Shown here: one piece after another, positions 1 through 7,044 of the stretch | Layout of the letters: the number at the start of each line of letters is the position of its first letter | How positions within the stretch are numbered: the first letter of the stretch is position 1 | Source of the DNA: Collinsella sp. | Lineage (GTDB): Bacteria > Actinomycetota > Coriobacteriia > Coriobacteriales > Coriobacteriaceae | DNA: 64,000 bases | Reading direction: 5' to 3' | Assembly: GCA_019414245.1 (NCBI GenBank) | Contig: DXMK01000015.1 | Span: forward strand, 1 to 64,000 | Translations under genes and position numbers: made by a program | The notes under the pieces: model-generated | What the model was told of the DNA's origin: nothing | Seen by the model: the letters and a program-made list of their open reading frames with translations, nothing else | Database searches by the model: none

Positions 1-116
1 ACGAAGCCGTAACGGCCGTTGGGCTCTTTTGGCGCCAGCCCTTCTCGACCCGCACATCATGATTAATTTGCTTAAGGCAACAACTTTCCCGATAGATGTA
101 ATCACCGAATCAAAAC

Positions 117-173
117 GTGTACATCAGCCATCAAAGATGCCGAAAAATGTCATATTTGGAGGCTGATGTACAC
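117..173. repeat. Perfect 13-bp inverted repeat, 31-nt spacer
   Basis: GTGTACATCAGCC (117-129) is perfectly complementary to GGCTGATGTACAC (161-173). The spacer is AT-rich and no T-run follows on either strand, so a simple Rho-independent terminator is unlikely. Bases 1-116 hold no gene I can support; a frame on + is open from base 3 to a TGA at 60-62 and could be the 3' end of an upstream gene. The repeat could be an operator or a dispersed palindrome; no second copy is visible in the window. Confidence 0.6.
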
Positions 174-301
174 AAATGCAGAATCCCGCACAACCCAGTA
201 GCATCCTCCATATGTCTGGACTCTCTATGCTTACGCTGGATAGACATCGCCGGAACGGGTATAGTATCGAAAGTTTTGTCGTTAACCAGCGGGGGAGTCC
301 T

Positions 302-1006
302 GTGGGCATCAAAAAGAAGATCAAAAAGGAGCTTATCGGCACTTCCGATTACCCGTCGAATAAGATCTTTACGATCTCCAATTTCATCACCTTTACGCGC
401 CTGATCCTCACCCTGGTATTTCTGTACCTGTTTGTGACGGATAACAACCGCGTCATCGCCATCGTTATCTACGCCGTTGCCGCCTCTACCGACTGGATGG
501 ACGGTCAGATCGCCCGCATGACCAAGACGGTCTCGTGGCTCGGCAAGGTCATGGATCCCATCTGCGACCGTGCGCTGCTGTTCACCGGCGTACTTGGGCT
601 GGTGGTCCGCGGAGAGCTGCCCATCTGGGTCTGCGTGCTCATTATTGGCCGCGACATCTATCTGGGCATCGGCACGCTTATCGTTCGTCATTATCACCGT
701 CGCCCCATCGATGTCGTCTTTCCCGGAAAGATTGCCACTGCACTGCTCATGACCGGCTTCTCGCTCATGCTGCTCGGGTTCCCCGTTATTGACGGCCTGC
801 ATCTTTTACCTTCAACCCTTACGGCCTTCCCGGGCCTCAACGGAAGCTCGGTGCCCCTCGGCATCTTCTTTGTGTACGGCGGCGTGATCTTCTCCATGCT
901 CACGGCTGTCATCTATTCCATTAAGGGCGGAGTGGCCATTAAACAGGCTCTCGCGCATCCCGAGGACGAGGACATCGACTTTCTGAACCCTGAAATCGAA
1001 GACTGA
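302..1006 (+). CDS. CDP-alcohol phosphatidyltransferase family protein (PgsA-like)
   Basis: Predicted 234-aa integral membrane enzyme that would transfer a phosphatidyl group from a CDP-lipid to an alcohol during phospholipid synthesis. The family signature is complete: Asp64, Asp67-Gly68, Ala71-Arg72, Gly81, Asp85 and Asp89, followed by further hydrophobic segments. A GTG at 302 is chosen because GGGGGAG lies at 291-297; an in-frame ATG further upstream has no comparable ribosome binding site. A TATAGT at 260-265 is a possible -10. It is the first of three consecutive genes with a GarA-like FHA protein and a MerR regulator, an order similar to the pgsA2-garA-merR region of mycobacteria. A second paralogue lies at 21278-21916 in the classical pgsA position, so the alcohol used by this copy is uncertain. 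Confidence 0.85.
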   Translation: MGIKKKIKKELIGTSDYPSNKIFTISNFITFTRLILTLVFLYLFVTDNNRVIAIVIYAVAASTDWMDGQIARMTKTVSWLGKVMDPICDRALLFTGVLGLVVRGELPIWVCVLIIGRDIYLGIGTLIVRHYHRRPIDVVFPGKIATALLMTGFSLMLLGFPVIDGLHLLPSTLTAFPGLNGSSVPLGIFFVYGGVIFSMLTAVIYSIKGGVAIKQALAHPEDEDIDFLNPEIED

Positions 1007-1072
1007 TTCGTTGGGGTATGATTACGTACGGTTCATTATTTGCGGCACGTCCGCGATAAGTTAGGGGTTGTC

Positions 1073-1507
1073 ATGGACAACATGGTTAACAATATGCCTC
1101 AGAATGATAAGACTGCTGACGCTACCTGCGTATTCCGCGTGCCTTCAAGCGACGTCACCGTTCCCGACCTCATGGCCAACGTGCGCATCACCGCCCCCGT
1201 TCTGTCCATCGTCAAGGGTCCGCAGACTGGTGCCGCCTTTGAGCTCGAGGACGACGTGACCACCATCGGCCGCGATCCTGCGAACGGCATCTTCCTCAAT
1301 GACATGACCGTTTCGCGCAGCCACGCGCGCATTATTCGTGAGGGGCTCCAGGCTCGCATCGAGGACTTGGGCTCGCTCAATGGCACCTGGGTCGACGGTG
1401 CCATCGTCAATGCAGCCCCGCTGCACGATGGTTCATCCGTCCAGATCGGTACGTTTACGCTCATCTACCACGAGAGCACGCCGGAGCGCATCGAAACCGG
1501 TGAGTAG
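1073..1507 (+). CDS. FHA-domain protein, GarA/OdhI-like
   Basis: Cytoplasmic 144-aa phosphothreonine-binding protein. The FHA fold covers about residues 43-140, with Gly66-Arg67, Ser81, His84 and Asn103 at the positions that form the phosphopeptide pocket. The N-terminus carries DATCVFR (16-22), close to the ETTSVFR phosphorylation motif of mycobacterial GarA and corynebacterial OdhI, with Thr18 matching the second threonine. In those proteins the phosphorylated tail folds onto the FHA domain and switches off binding to 2-oxoglutarate-using enzymes. The ATG at 1073 is preferred over an upstream TTG because AGGGG precedes it by 5 nt. The MerR gene starts 3 nt after the stop, so the two are probably co-translated. 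GarA-like function is inferred from motif and context. Confidence 0.85.
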   Translation: MDNMVNNMPQNDKTADATCVFRVPSSDVTVPDLMANVRITAPVLSIVKGPQTGAAFELEDDVTTIGRDPANGIFLNDMTVSRSHARIIREGLQARIEDLGSLNGTWVDGAIVNAAPLHDGSSVQIGTFTLIYHESTPERIETGE

Positions 1508-1510
1508 GGC

Positions 1511-2389
1511 ATGGCCGAACGCAACTATTTGAGTATCGGCCAAGTCGTCAACCTTCTTCGAGGCGCATACCCCGATCTTTCGAACTCAAAAATTAGATTT
1601 CTAGAGGATGAGGGGCTCATTACCCCTCATCGTACGCCTAAGGGATACCGTCAGTACTCCAAGGAGGACGTTGATCGCCTGGAGGTCATTCTGCACCTGC
1701 AGAAGACCCGCTACATGCCGCTCAACGTGATTAAGCAGCGCTTGGAAAACGCTACGGACCTGTCAACGCTCGCCTACGAGGTGGGCTTACTGTCCGATGT
1801 TCCGCTCAAGACGGAGCCCAAGGAGACTAAACAAAAGCTGCATCCCATCGAGACCATTCCCGATATGTTGGGCGTCGAGATTTCGTTTATCCGCTCGCTC
1901 GCCGAGAACGACCTTATTCGCATCATCAAGAGTCCGCAGAATCGTGAGCTCGTCGATGGTCGCGATTTTCCGATCATCCGTTACTGCTCCGAGCTGTCAC
2001 GCTTCCATATCGAGCCGCGCAACCTGCGTCAGTACGTGTCTTCCGCCAACCGCGAGTCCTCGATGTTTGAGCAGGTGCTCGTGAGCATGCTCGGCATGGA
2101 TACCTCCGATGACGAGCGCGACGCCAAGCTCGAGCGTGCGTTTAAGAAGCTTCACGACCTGACGGAGGGCGTGCACACCGCGCTGCTCAAAAACCGCGTT
2201 TTTGAGTCGCTCAACGCCGTGGTCGAGGACGCCGACATCGATGCACTCGATGAGGAAATCGCTCGCTCCGAGTCCACCAAGGCCAAAAACGAAGAAACTG
2301 CCGCGCCTGCTTCGCACGAGGATTCTCTCGTAAAGCCGCTCAAGGTCGTCGCCCCTTCGCACTCCGGCACCGTCACCGCGGGCAAATAA
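1511..2389 (+). CDS. MerR-family transcriptional regulator
   Basis: A 292-aa DNA-binding regulator. The N-terminal winged helix (about 8-75) reads as a MerR domain: YLSIGQVVNLL, then FLEDEGLITPHRTPKGYRQY and a stretch ending in HLQKTRYMPLNVIKQRL. The C-terminal part is longer than in metal sensors, has no cysteine ligand set and resembles the actinobacterial class next to garA (Rv1828 type). A second helical segment (about 118-180) may bind DNA or a ligand. The ATG at 1511 begins 3 nt after the FHA stop, with GAGTAGGG as ribosome binding site. The effector is unknown. The C-terminal 40 residues are Ala/Glu/Ser-rich and probably disordered. Confidence 0.85.
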   Translation: MAERNYLSIGQVVNLLRGAYPDLSNSKIRFLEDEGLITPHRTPKGYRQYSKEDVDRLEVILHLQKTRYMPLNVIKQRLENATDLSTLAYEVGLLSDVPLKTEPKETKQKLHPIETIPDMLGVEISFIRSLAENDLIRIIKSPQNRELVDGRDFPIIRYCSELSRFHIEPRNLRQYVSSANRESSMFEQVLVSMLGMDTSDDERDAKLERAFKKLHDLTEGVHTALLKNRVFESLNAVVEDADIDALDEEIARSESTKAKNEETAAPASHEDSLVKPLKVVAPSHSGTVTAGK

Positions 2390-2429
2390 CCGCTGCTGAT
2401 ATTTCGGCAACTCATTGAAAGGTCATGCA

Positions 2430-2960
2430 ATGTACGACTTCGAATCTCAAATCGTCGACATCCCCGACTATCCCGAGCCCGGAGTCGTCTTTAAAGACAT
2501 CACGCCGCTCTTTGGCAATCCCGAGGCGCTCAAAGCCATGACCGATGCCCTCGCCGAGCACTTTGCCGGCATGGGGATCACCAAGGTCGTGGGTCCCGAG
2601 GCTCGCGGCTTTATGGTTGGCGTACCGGTGGCTGTAGCCCTTGGCGCCGGCTTTGTTCCCGCACGTAAACCGGGCAAGCTGCCGCGCGAGACCGTAAGCC
2701 AGAGCTACGAGCTCGAGTACAGCACCGATTCAATTGAGATCCATGCCGACGCTATCAGCTCTAAAGATACCGTTTTGATTCTGGACGACTTGGTCGCGAC
2801 GGGCGGAACCGTCGAGGCAACAGGTAAACTGGTGCGAGATATGGGCGCAAAGCTTATCGGTTACGGTTGTATACTTGAGCTTGCGTTTCTCAACCCGCGC
2901 GAGAAGCTCACGCCGTCTGATGACGATGTGGAGCTCTTTAGCCTGGTGACGGTAGGCTAG
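2430..2960 (+). CDS. apt: Adenine phosphoribosyltransferase
   Basis: Cytosolic 176-aa purine salvage enzyme that makes AMP and pyrophosphate from adenine and PRPP. The N-terminal DIPDYPEPGVVFKDITPLF block is typical of bacterial Apt, and the PRPP-binding loop VLILDDLVATGGT is intact near residue 118. Length matches the family (about 170-180 aa). The ATG at 2430 is chosen because GAAAGG sits 7 nt upstream; a TTG at 2415 would have no site. It follows the MerR gene by 40 nt and precedes a secreted hydrolase, with no terminator between them, so read-through from the FHA/MerR genes is possible. Confidence 0.95.
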   Translation: MYDFESQIVDIPDYPEPGVVFKDITPLFGNPEALKAMTDALAEHFAGMGITKVVGPEARGFMVGVPVAVALGAGFVPARKPGKLPRETVSQSYELEYSTDSIEIHADAISSKDTVLILDDLVATGGTVEATGKLVRDMGAKLIGYGCILELAFLNPREKLTPSDDDVELFSLVTVG

Positions 2961-2992
2961 CCGTTACCCTTAGTTACTGGAAAGGAAGCTAC

Positions 2993-4105
2993 ATGCGCAC
3001 AGCAAACACGCACAAAAACATGGCACGCTGCGCTGCTACGGCAACCCTCGCTTGTGTTTTGGGCTTGGGCCTCGCGGCTCCTGCCTACGCCGATACCGCA
3101 TCCGACCTTGCCGCTGCTCGTACGAAACTCGAGCAGATCGGCACCCAAACCCAGCAGATTTACGATGAGCTTGCCACGCAGACGCAGGCGCTCGATCAGA
3201 CTGCCGGCGAGATCACGCAAAAGCAGCAGGAGATCGCCGATGGTCAGGCCAAGCTCTCGACCTATGTCGCCGGCGAGTACAAAACCGGCGGTCTGAGCCT
3301 GCTTCAGGTTTTGACGGGTGTCGATGATCTGAGCGATATGCTCAACCGTCTGTTCTACTACGGCAAAGTTTCCGATAAGCAAGCTCAGACCATTCAAGAG
3401 GTCAAGGAGCTTAAGCAGCAGCTCACCGATAAGCAGGCCGAGCAGGAGAAGAACGTCGCCACCACGCAAAAGAAGGTCGACGAGCTTAATGCCCAGCAGG
3501 CTGAAGCCCAGAACGTCGTAAACTCCCTGGATTCGCAGCTGCAGGCCGAGCTCGCTGCCGAGGCCGAGGCCAACGCTGCGCTGCAGGCTGGCATTAATGC
3601 TAGCACCGCCGAAAAGGCCACGGTGAGCAACGACACCGCCGGTACGACCGAGAACACCAACAATGGCGGCCAGACCAACAATAACAACAACCAGGGCGGC
3701 AACACGCCGGCTCCCGCACCGCAGCCTGCCCCCACGCCCGCTCCGGCTCCCACGCCTTCAGCACCGAGTCAGTCTGTTGATGGTGGCTCCGTTGTTTCGC
3801 GCGCCTACAGCAAGCTCGGCTATGCGTATTCTTGGGGCGGCATTGGACCGAACAGCTTTGACTGCTCCGGTTTTGTAAGCTATTGCCTCACGGGACGCTA
3901 CTGCCGTCTGGGCACCACGGTCGACTTCATGGGTTGGACCCGTGTGTCCGATCCGCAACCCGGCGATGTTGTGGTTAACTCCTACCATACCGGCATTTAT
4001 ATCGGTAATGGTCAGATGATCCATGCTTCCGACTACAAAACGGGCGTCATCATCAGCTCCGTTGCCGCCGGCATGAACAACAATTACATTTTCGTGCGCT
4101 ACTAA
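2993..4105 (+). CDS. Secreted NlpC/P60 peptidoglycan hydrolase with coiled coil
   Basis: A 370-aa exported cell-wall endopeptidase. A Sec signal peptide (about 1-34, ending AAPAYAD) is followed by a long Gln/Glu-rich coiled coil (about 36-205). Next comes an Asn/Gly- then Pro/Ala-rich linker (about 215-258) and a C-terminal NlpC/P60 domain (about 263-370). Cys291 in DCSGF and His332 in HTGIYIG form the expected catalytic pair; His344 is a likely third residue. The layout matches actinobacterial RipA-type and PcsB-like division hydrolases, where the coiled coil is regulatory and the NlpC/P60 domain cleaves stem peptides. The ATG at 2993 has GGAAAGGAAG upstream. A strong terminator follows at 4129. 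Confidence 0.9.
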   Translation: MRTANTHKNMARCAATATLACVLGLGLAAPAYADTASDLAAARTKLEQIGTQTQQIYDELATQTQALDQTAGEITQKQQEIADGQAKLSTYVAGEYKTGGLSLLQVLTGVDDLSDMLNRLFYYGKVSDKQAQTIQEVKELKQQLTDKQAEQEKNVATTQKKVDELNAQQAEAQNVVNSLDSQLQAELAAEAEANAALQAGINASTAEKATVSNDTAGTTENTNNGGQTNNNNNQGGNTPAPAPQPAPTPAPAPTPSAPSQSVDGGSVVSRAYSKLGYAYSWGGIGPNSFDCSGFVSYCLTGRYCRLGTTVDFMGWTRVSDPQPGDVVVNSYHTGIYIGNGQMIHASDYKTGVIISSVAAGMNNNYIFVRY

Positions 4106-4128
4106 TTTATTACTGCAGCGAACGAACG

Positions 4129-4168
4129 TGGGCCTCGCGATCTTGAGTCACGAGGCCCATTCTTTTTT
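4129..4168 (+). terminator. Rho-independent terminator after NlpC/P60 gene
   Basis: TGGGCCTCG (4129-4137) pairs with CGAGGCCCA (4151-4159), followed by a T-run at 4161-4168. It ends the NlpC/P60 transcript 24 nt after the stop codon. Confidence 0.85.
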
Positions 4169-4191
4169 CCCTACCGTTTGCCATAAAATCA

Positions 4192-4253
4192 GGACGGCTA
4201 TCTAGTATTCAAAACTAGATAGCCGTCCAATCAATCAAAAAGATGGCTATAAT
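4192..4253 (+). promoter_or_regulatory. degV promoter with 15-bp palindromic operator candidate
   Basis: GGACGGCTATCTAGT (4192-4206) and ACTAGATAGCCGTCC (4214-4228) are perfect inverted repeats around a 7-nt centre. A consensus -10 TATAAT lies at 4248-4253, 30 nt before the degV start. The palindrome covers the place where a -35 should be, and no good -35 is visible, so it looks like an operator rather than a terminator (no T-run). CAAAACTAGATA (4210-4221) recurs in front of the neighbouring DUF1836 regulator gene in the same orientation relative to that gene. Confidence 0.6.
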
Positions 4254-4282
4254 TGTTGGGGAACAACTAGAAAGGACCCTCA

Positions 4283-5149
4283 ATGAGCTGGGCACTTATC
4301 TCAGATTCGAGCTGCAATCTTCGCGATTGGCAACCGACTGCACCCCGTACCACCTTTGCATTCGCTCCTCTCAAAATTCGAGTAGGGGAGCGCGAATTTG
4401 TCGACGACCTTTTGCTCGATGTTCACGAGCTTAATGTTGCCATTCAGTCGGAAGCCAGCGCATCATCGAGCGCCTGCCCAAGCGTGGGGGAGTGGGCTGA
4501 GCTCTTTAAGCTCGCCGACAAGACGATCTGCATGCCAATCTCGGAGGGTGTCTCTGGAAGCTATAACGCTGCCGCTACGGCACGCGATATGGTACTTGCC
4601 GAGGAGCCCAATCGTCAGATTCACCTGGTCAATTCGCGGGCAGCAGGCGGCAAGATGGATCTGATCTTCTTGCTGTTTGATCGTTATCTTGCAAGTAACC
4701 CGGACGTTTCCTTTGAGGACGCCTGCGCTTACTTCGACAGTCTCGAGCAAAACAGCAAGATTCTCTTTAGCCTGTGTAATTACGAGAACCTTGCAAAGGC
4801 AGGACGCATTCCTAAGGCAGCCGGCGTCATTGCCAACAAGCTCAATATTCGCATTTTGGGCACGGCGAGCGAGGCCGGTAAAATCGAGCTCGTCGGGCAC
4901 ACGCGTGGCGAAAAGAAGATGCTCAACAAGATCATCGACACCATGGAAGCCGAAGGTTTTACGGGCGGCGAGGTCGTTATCGACCATGTCGAGAATGAGG
5001 CAGGCGCCCAAGCACTTGCCAGCCGAATTGTGGAGCGCTGGCCAGGCTCCAAGACTATCATCATGCCCTGTAACGGGCTAGATTCATACTATGCCGAAAT
5101 GTATGGGCTCATTATCGGCTACGGCATGGGCGTGGCTTCGGGCCAATAA
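4283..5149 (+). CDS. DegV family fatty-acid-binding protein
   Basis: A 288-aa cytosolic lipid-binding protein. DegV/FakB proteins hold a fatty acid and, in Firmicutes, present it to the kinase FakA for phosphorylation. The N-terminal ISDSSCNL strand, the central PISEGVSGSYNAA motif (Ser near 92) and the later NYENLAKAGRIPKAAGVIANKLNI stretch are family hallmarks, and length is normal. The start at 4283 has AAAGGA 6 nt upstream. No fakA-type kinase is in the window. It is convergent with the DUF1836 regulator, with which it shares a terminator and an operator-like sequence, suggesting control by that regulator (inference). Confidence 0.88.
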   Translation: MSWALISDSSCNLRDWQPTAPRTTFAFAPLKIRVGEREFVDDLLLDVHELNVAIQSEASASSSACPSVGEWAELFKLADKTICMPISEGVSGSYNAAATARDMVLAEEPNRQIHLVNSRAAGGKMDLIFLLFDRYLASNPDVSFEDACAYFDSLEQNSKILFSLCNYENLAKAGRIPKAAGVIANKLNIRILGTASEAGKIELVGHTRGEKKMLNKIIDTMEAEGFTGGEVVIDHVENEAGAQALASRIVERWPGSKTIIMPCNGLDSYYAEMYGLIIGYGMGVASGQ

Positions 5150-5169
5150 CGTCCAACCAAGCAAAAATA

Positions 5170-5213
5170 CGGGCGGGACAAAGTGGCAGATAGCCCTTTG
5201 TTCCGCCCGTTTT
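5170..5213. terminator. Bidirectional terminator between degV and DUF1836 gene
   Basis: Arms at 5170-5183 and 5196-5209 pair over 14 positions with one G-U. A TTTT at 5210-5213 serves the + strand, and A-rich sequence on the other side serves the - strand. Both convergent genes end within 25 nt of it. Confidence 0.8.
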
Positions 5214-5222
5214 ATACGTCGG

Positions 5223-5834
5223 CTAGCTATTAAACCCATTAAACTTTAGATAGCTCATCAGGTACGCTTTCGAAACGAAGGATGAAACCGCACTGCGCAC
5301 AAGCAGCGACTCACGCGTTACCTGATGCGCCGTATCGGGAACCGGCGCCTGCTCGACGGAAAACGCCGAACGAATCGATGCCTCGAGCTGATCGACCACA
5401 TAATCGAAGGCCGTCGGGGCATCGTAGCTCAAACGCTGAATGTTAAAGAGTGCCTGCACCGCAGCAATAGGTAGCACCTGCTTAAAGAGGCAGATAGCGA
5501 TCAGGCGGGCAATCTGCTCGCGGCCATATTGCTTTTTGACCGGAGCAGGCACCAGGCCGACCTTCACGTAGTTATTGATCATCGATGGCGTAATGACAGG
5601 GTGCTCAACGCAAATGGACAGCGGCTCCATCCACAGCGCAACATACTCAATGACCTGGTCGCGGTAGAGTGTCACATTGGGCAACTGGTTATAGCGCGGC
5701 AGACTCAACGTATTGAGTTTACGCACGATATCGGACTGAATGAATGCATCGGGCAGCACCGTGGGCTGAATATCCTCGGGCTTAATGCTTACCGACGAAT
5801 CGGACATCGGAATAACGTGTTTAACGTGGTTCAT
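5223..5834 (-). CDS. DUF1836 family MerR-like DNA-binding protein
   Basis: A 203-aa protein recognised as DUF1836 by its core around residues 80-120: HPVITPSMINNYVKVGLVP, then KKQYGREQIARLIAICLFKQ and VLPIAAVQALF. This resembles a MerR-type winged helix (T-x-x-x-I-N-N-Y-V-K-x-G followed by a Y-x-R-E wing). The first 50 residues carry no recognised domain. Start chosen at 5834 because GGAGG lies 7 nt upstream; a longer upstream frame lacks a site. Its own promoter region carries the CAAAACTAGATA word found in the degV operator, suggesting autoregulation and control of degV (inference). The ligand is unknown. Confidence 0.75.
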   Translation of the reverse strand: MNHVKHVIPMSDSSVSIKPEDIQPTVLPDAFIQSDIVRKLNTLSLPRYNQLPNVTLYRDQVIEYVALWMEPLSICVEHPVITPSMINNYVKVGLVPAPVKKQYGREQIARLIAICLFKQVLPIAAVQALFNIQRLSYDAPTAFDYVVDQLEASIRSAFSVEQAPVPDTAHQVTRESLLVRSAVSSFVSKAYLMSYLKFNGFNS

Positions 5835-5866
5835 AAAGGTCCTCCGTTCATTTTCTATATTGTATT

Positions 5867-5884
5867 CTAGGTTATCTAGTTTTG
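5867..5884 (-). promoter_or_regulatory. Operator candidate upstream of DUF1836 gene
   Basis: CTAGGTTATCTAG (5867-5879) is a short palindrome (CTAG, 5 nt, CTAG). Read on the - strand, 5884-5873 gives CAAAACTAGATA, identical over 12 bp to 4210-4221 in front of degV. It lies about 40 nt upstream of the start codon, next to AT-rich sequence suitable for a promoter. Confidence 0.45.
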
Positions 5885-5905
5885 CATACCACATAGCCGG
5901 CAAGT

Positions 5906-5948
5906 AAAAGTGGTTGGACAACACATTGATGCATCGTCCAACCACTTT
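5906..5948 (-). terminator. Terminator after trxB
   Basis: Arms 5907-5919 and 5936-5948 are perfect 13-bp complements. On the - strand the stem is followed by TTTTAC. It lies 40 nt beyond the trxB stop codon. Confidence 0.75.
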
Positions 5949-5988
5949 GTTTAAAGATAGCAACCTTACATAAGATATATTATCGTAC

Positions 5989-6927
5989 TTATTCACGGAG
6001 AAACGCGTATGCGCTCGTTGCTGCTATGGCTCCGTCCGAAACGGCGGTCACAACCTGGCGTAAACGCTTGGAACGGATATCGCCGGCTGCGAATAAGCCG
6101 GGCGTACGGGTGGCCATCGAATCGTCGGTGACAATGCCGCCGTCAGGAGCCAGATCGACTAGATGCTCAACCAGCTCGGTATGCGGCAGCATCCCCGTAA
6201 AGACAAAGATGCCAAACGAGCCAGGTTCAAATGACTCGGTATGAGTCTCGCCAGATGCATTGTCCTTAAAGGTAATCGTCGTTGGCATGGCTTCGCCCGA
6301 TAGCTCCACAATACTAGTTTGGTACCTAACTGTAATATTGTCCTTTGCGAGTACTTTCTGAACAACACCATCGGGCGCACGAAACTGGTCGCGGCGCAGC
6401 ACGATGGTCACACTGCTGGCAATGTCGGACAGGAACAGCGCCTCTTCGCATGCCGAATTGCCACCACCGATTACAAAAACCTGCTTGCCGCGGAAAAACA
6501 TGCCGTCACATGTTGCGCAATATGAAACGCCACGACCGCGATACGTATCCTCGCCTGCGAAACCTGCCGGACGCGGCGTGGCACCCATGCAAGCGATAAC
6601 GCTCGAGGCAAGCGTATCGCCCATATCGTGATGCACCGTAAACAGCGCTGCATCGGCATCGTAATCGATACCCGTAACCATGCTCCATGTAACCTGCGCT
6701 CCCAGCCCCTCTGCATGTTGCTGAAAACGCTCGCCGAGTTCGGCGCCACTCAAGAGCGGAATGCCCGGATAGTTCTCGACTTCATTGGTCGTGGCGATCT
6801 GTCCACCCGACATGCCCTGCTCAATCACGGTCGTCGTCAGGTTGGCACGCGCAGCGTAAATGGCGGCAGCATAGCCCGCGGGGCCTCCACCGATAATCGC
6901 AACATCAATCGGCTGATCGGTAGTCAT
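5989..6927 (-). CDS. trxB: Thioredoxin reductase (FAD/NADPH)
   Basis: A 312-aa cytosolic flavoenzyme that reduces thioredoxin with NADPH. The FAD-binding GGGPAGYAAA loop is at 13-22, the redox-active pair is Cys137-Ala-Thr-Cys140, the NADPH-binding GGGNSACEEA loop follows, and the C-terminal FAD motif reads GLFAAGDIRSK. Length and order are standard for low-molecular-weight TrxB. The start at 6927 (MTTDQPIDVAIIGGG) follows GAGAGG; a longer frame upstream would put extra residues before the Rossmann fold. It is divergent from the glycosyltransferase gene, with 117 nt between them. No thioredoxin gene lies beside it. Confidence 0.95.
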   Translation of the reverse strand: MTTDQPIDVAIIGGGPAGYAAAIYAARANLTTTVIEQGMSGGQIATTNEVENYPGIPLLSGAELGERFQQHAEGLGAQVTWSMVTGIDYDADAALFTVHHDMGDTLASSVIACMGATPRPAGFAGEDTYRGRGVSYCATCDGMFFRGKQVFVIGGGNSACEEALFLSDIASSVTIVLRRDQFRAPDGVVQKVLAKDNITVRYQTSIVELSGEAMPTTITFKDNASGETHTESFEPGSFGIFVFTGMLPHTELVEHLVDLAPDGGIVTDDSMATRTPGLFAAGDIRSKRLRQVVTAVSDGAIAATSAYAFLRE

Positions 6928-7044
6928 GAAGAATCCTCTCGTCGAAACGTTGTCGTTCTTTGCGCTCATACCCAAATTTACGTGAACATGACACTCATGC
7001 ACTACAATGATAAATCGCGTAACAAAGCTGAAGGGGAGTTATCG

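Noticed and set aside
1..62. Possible 3' end of an upstream gene on +
   Set aside because: Only about 19 codons before the TGA are visible and they match nothing I recognise; cannot be told from chance.
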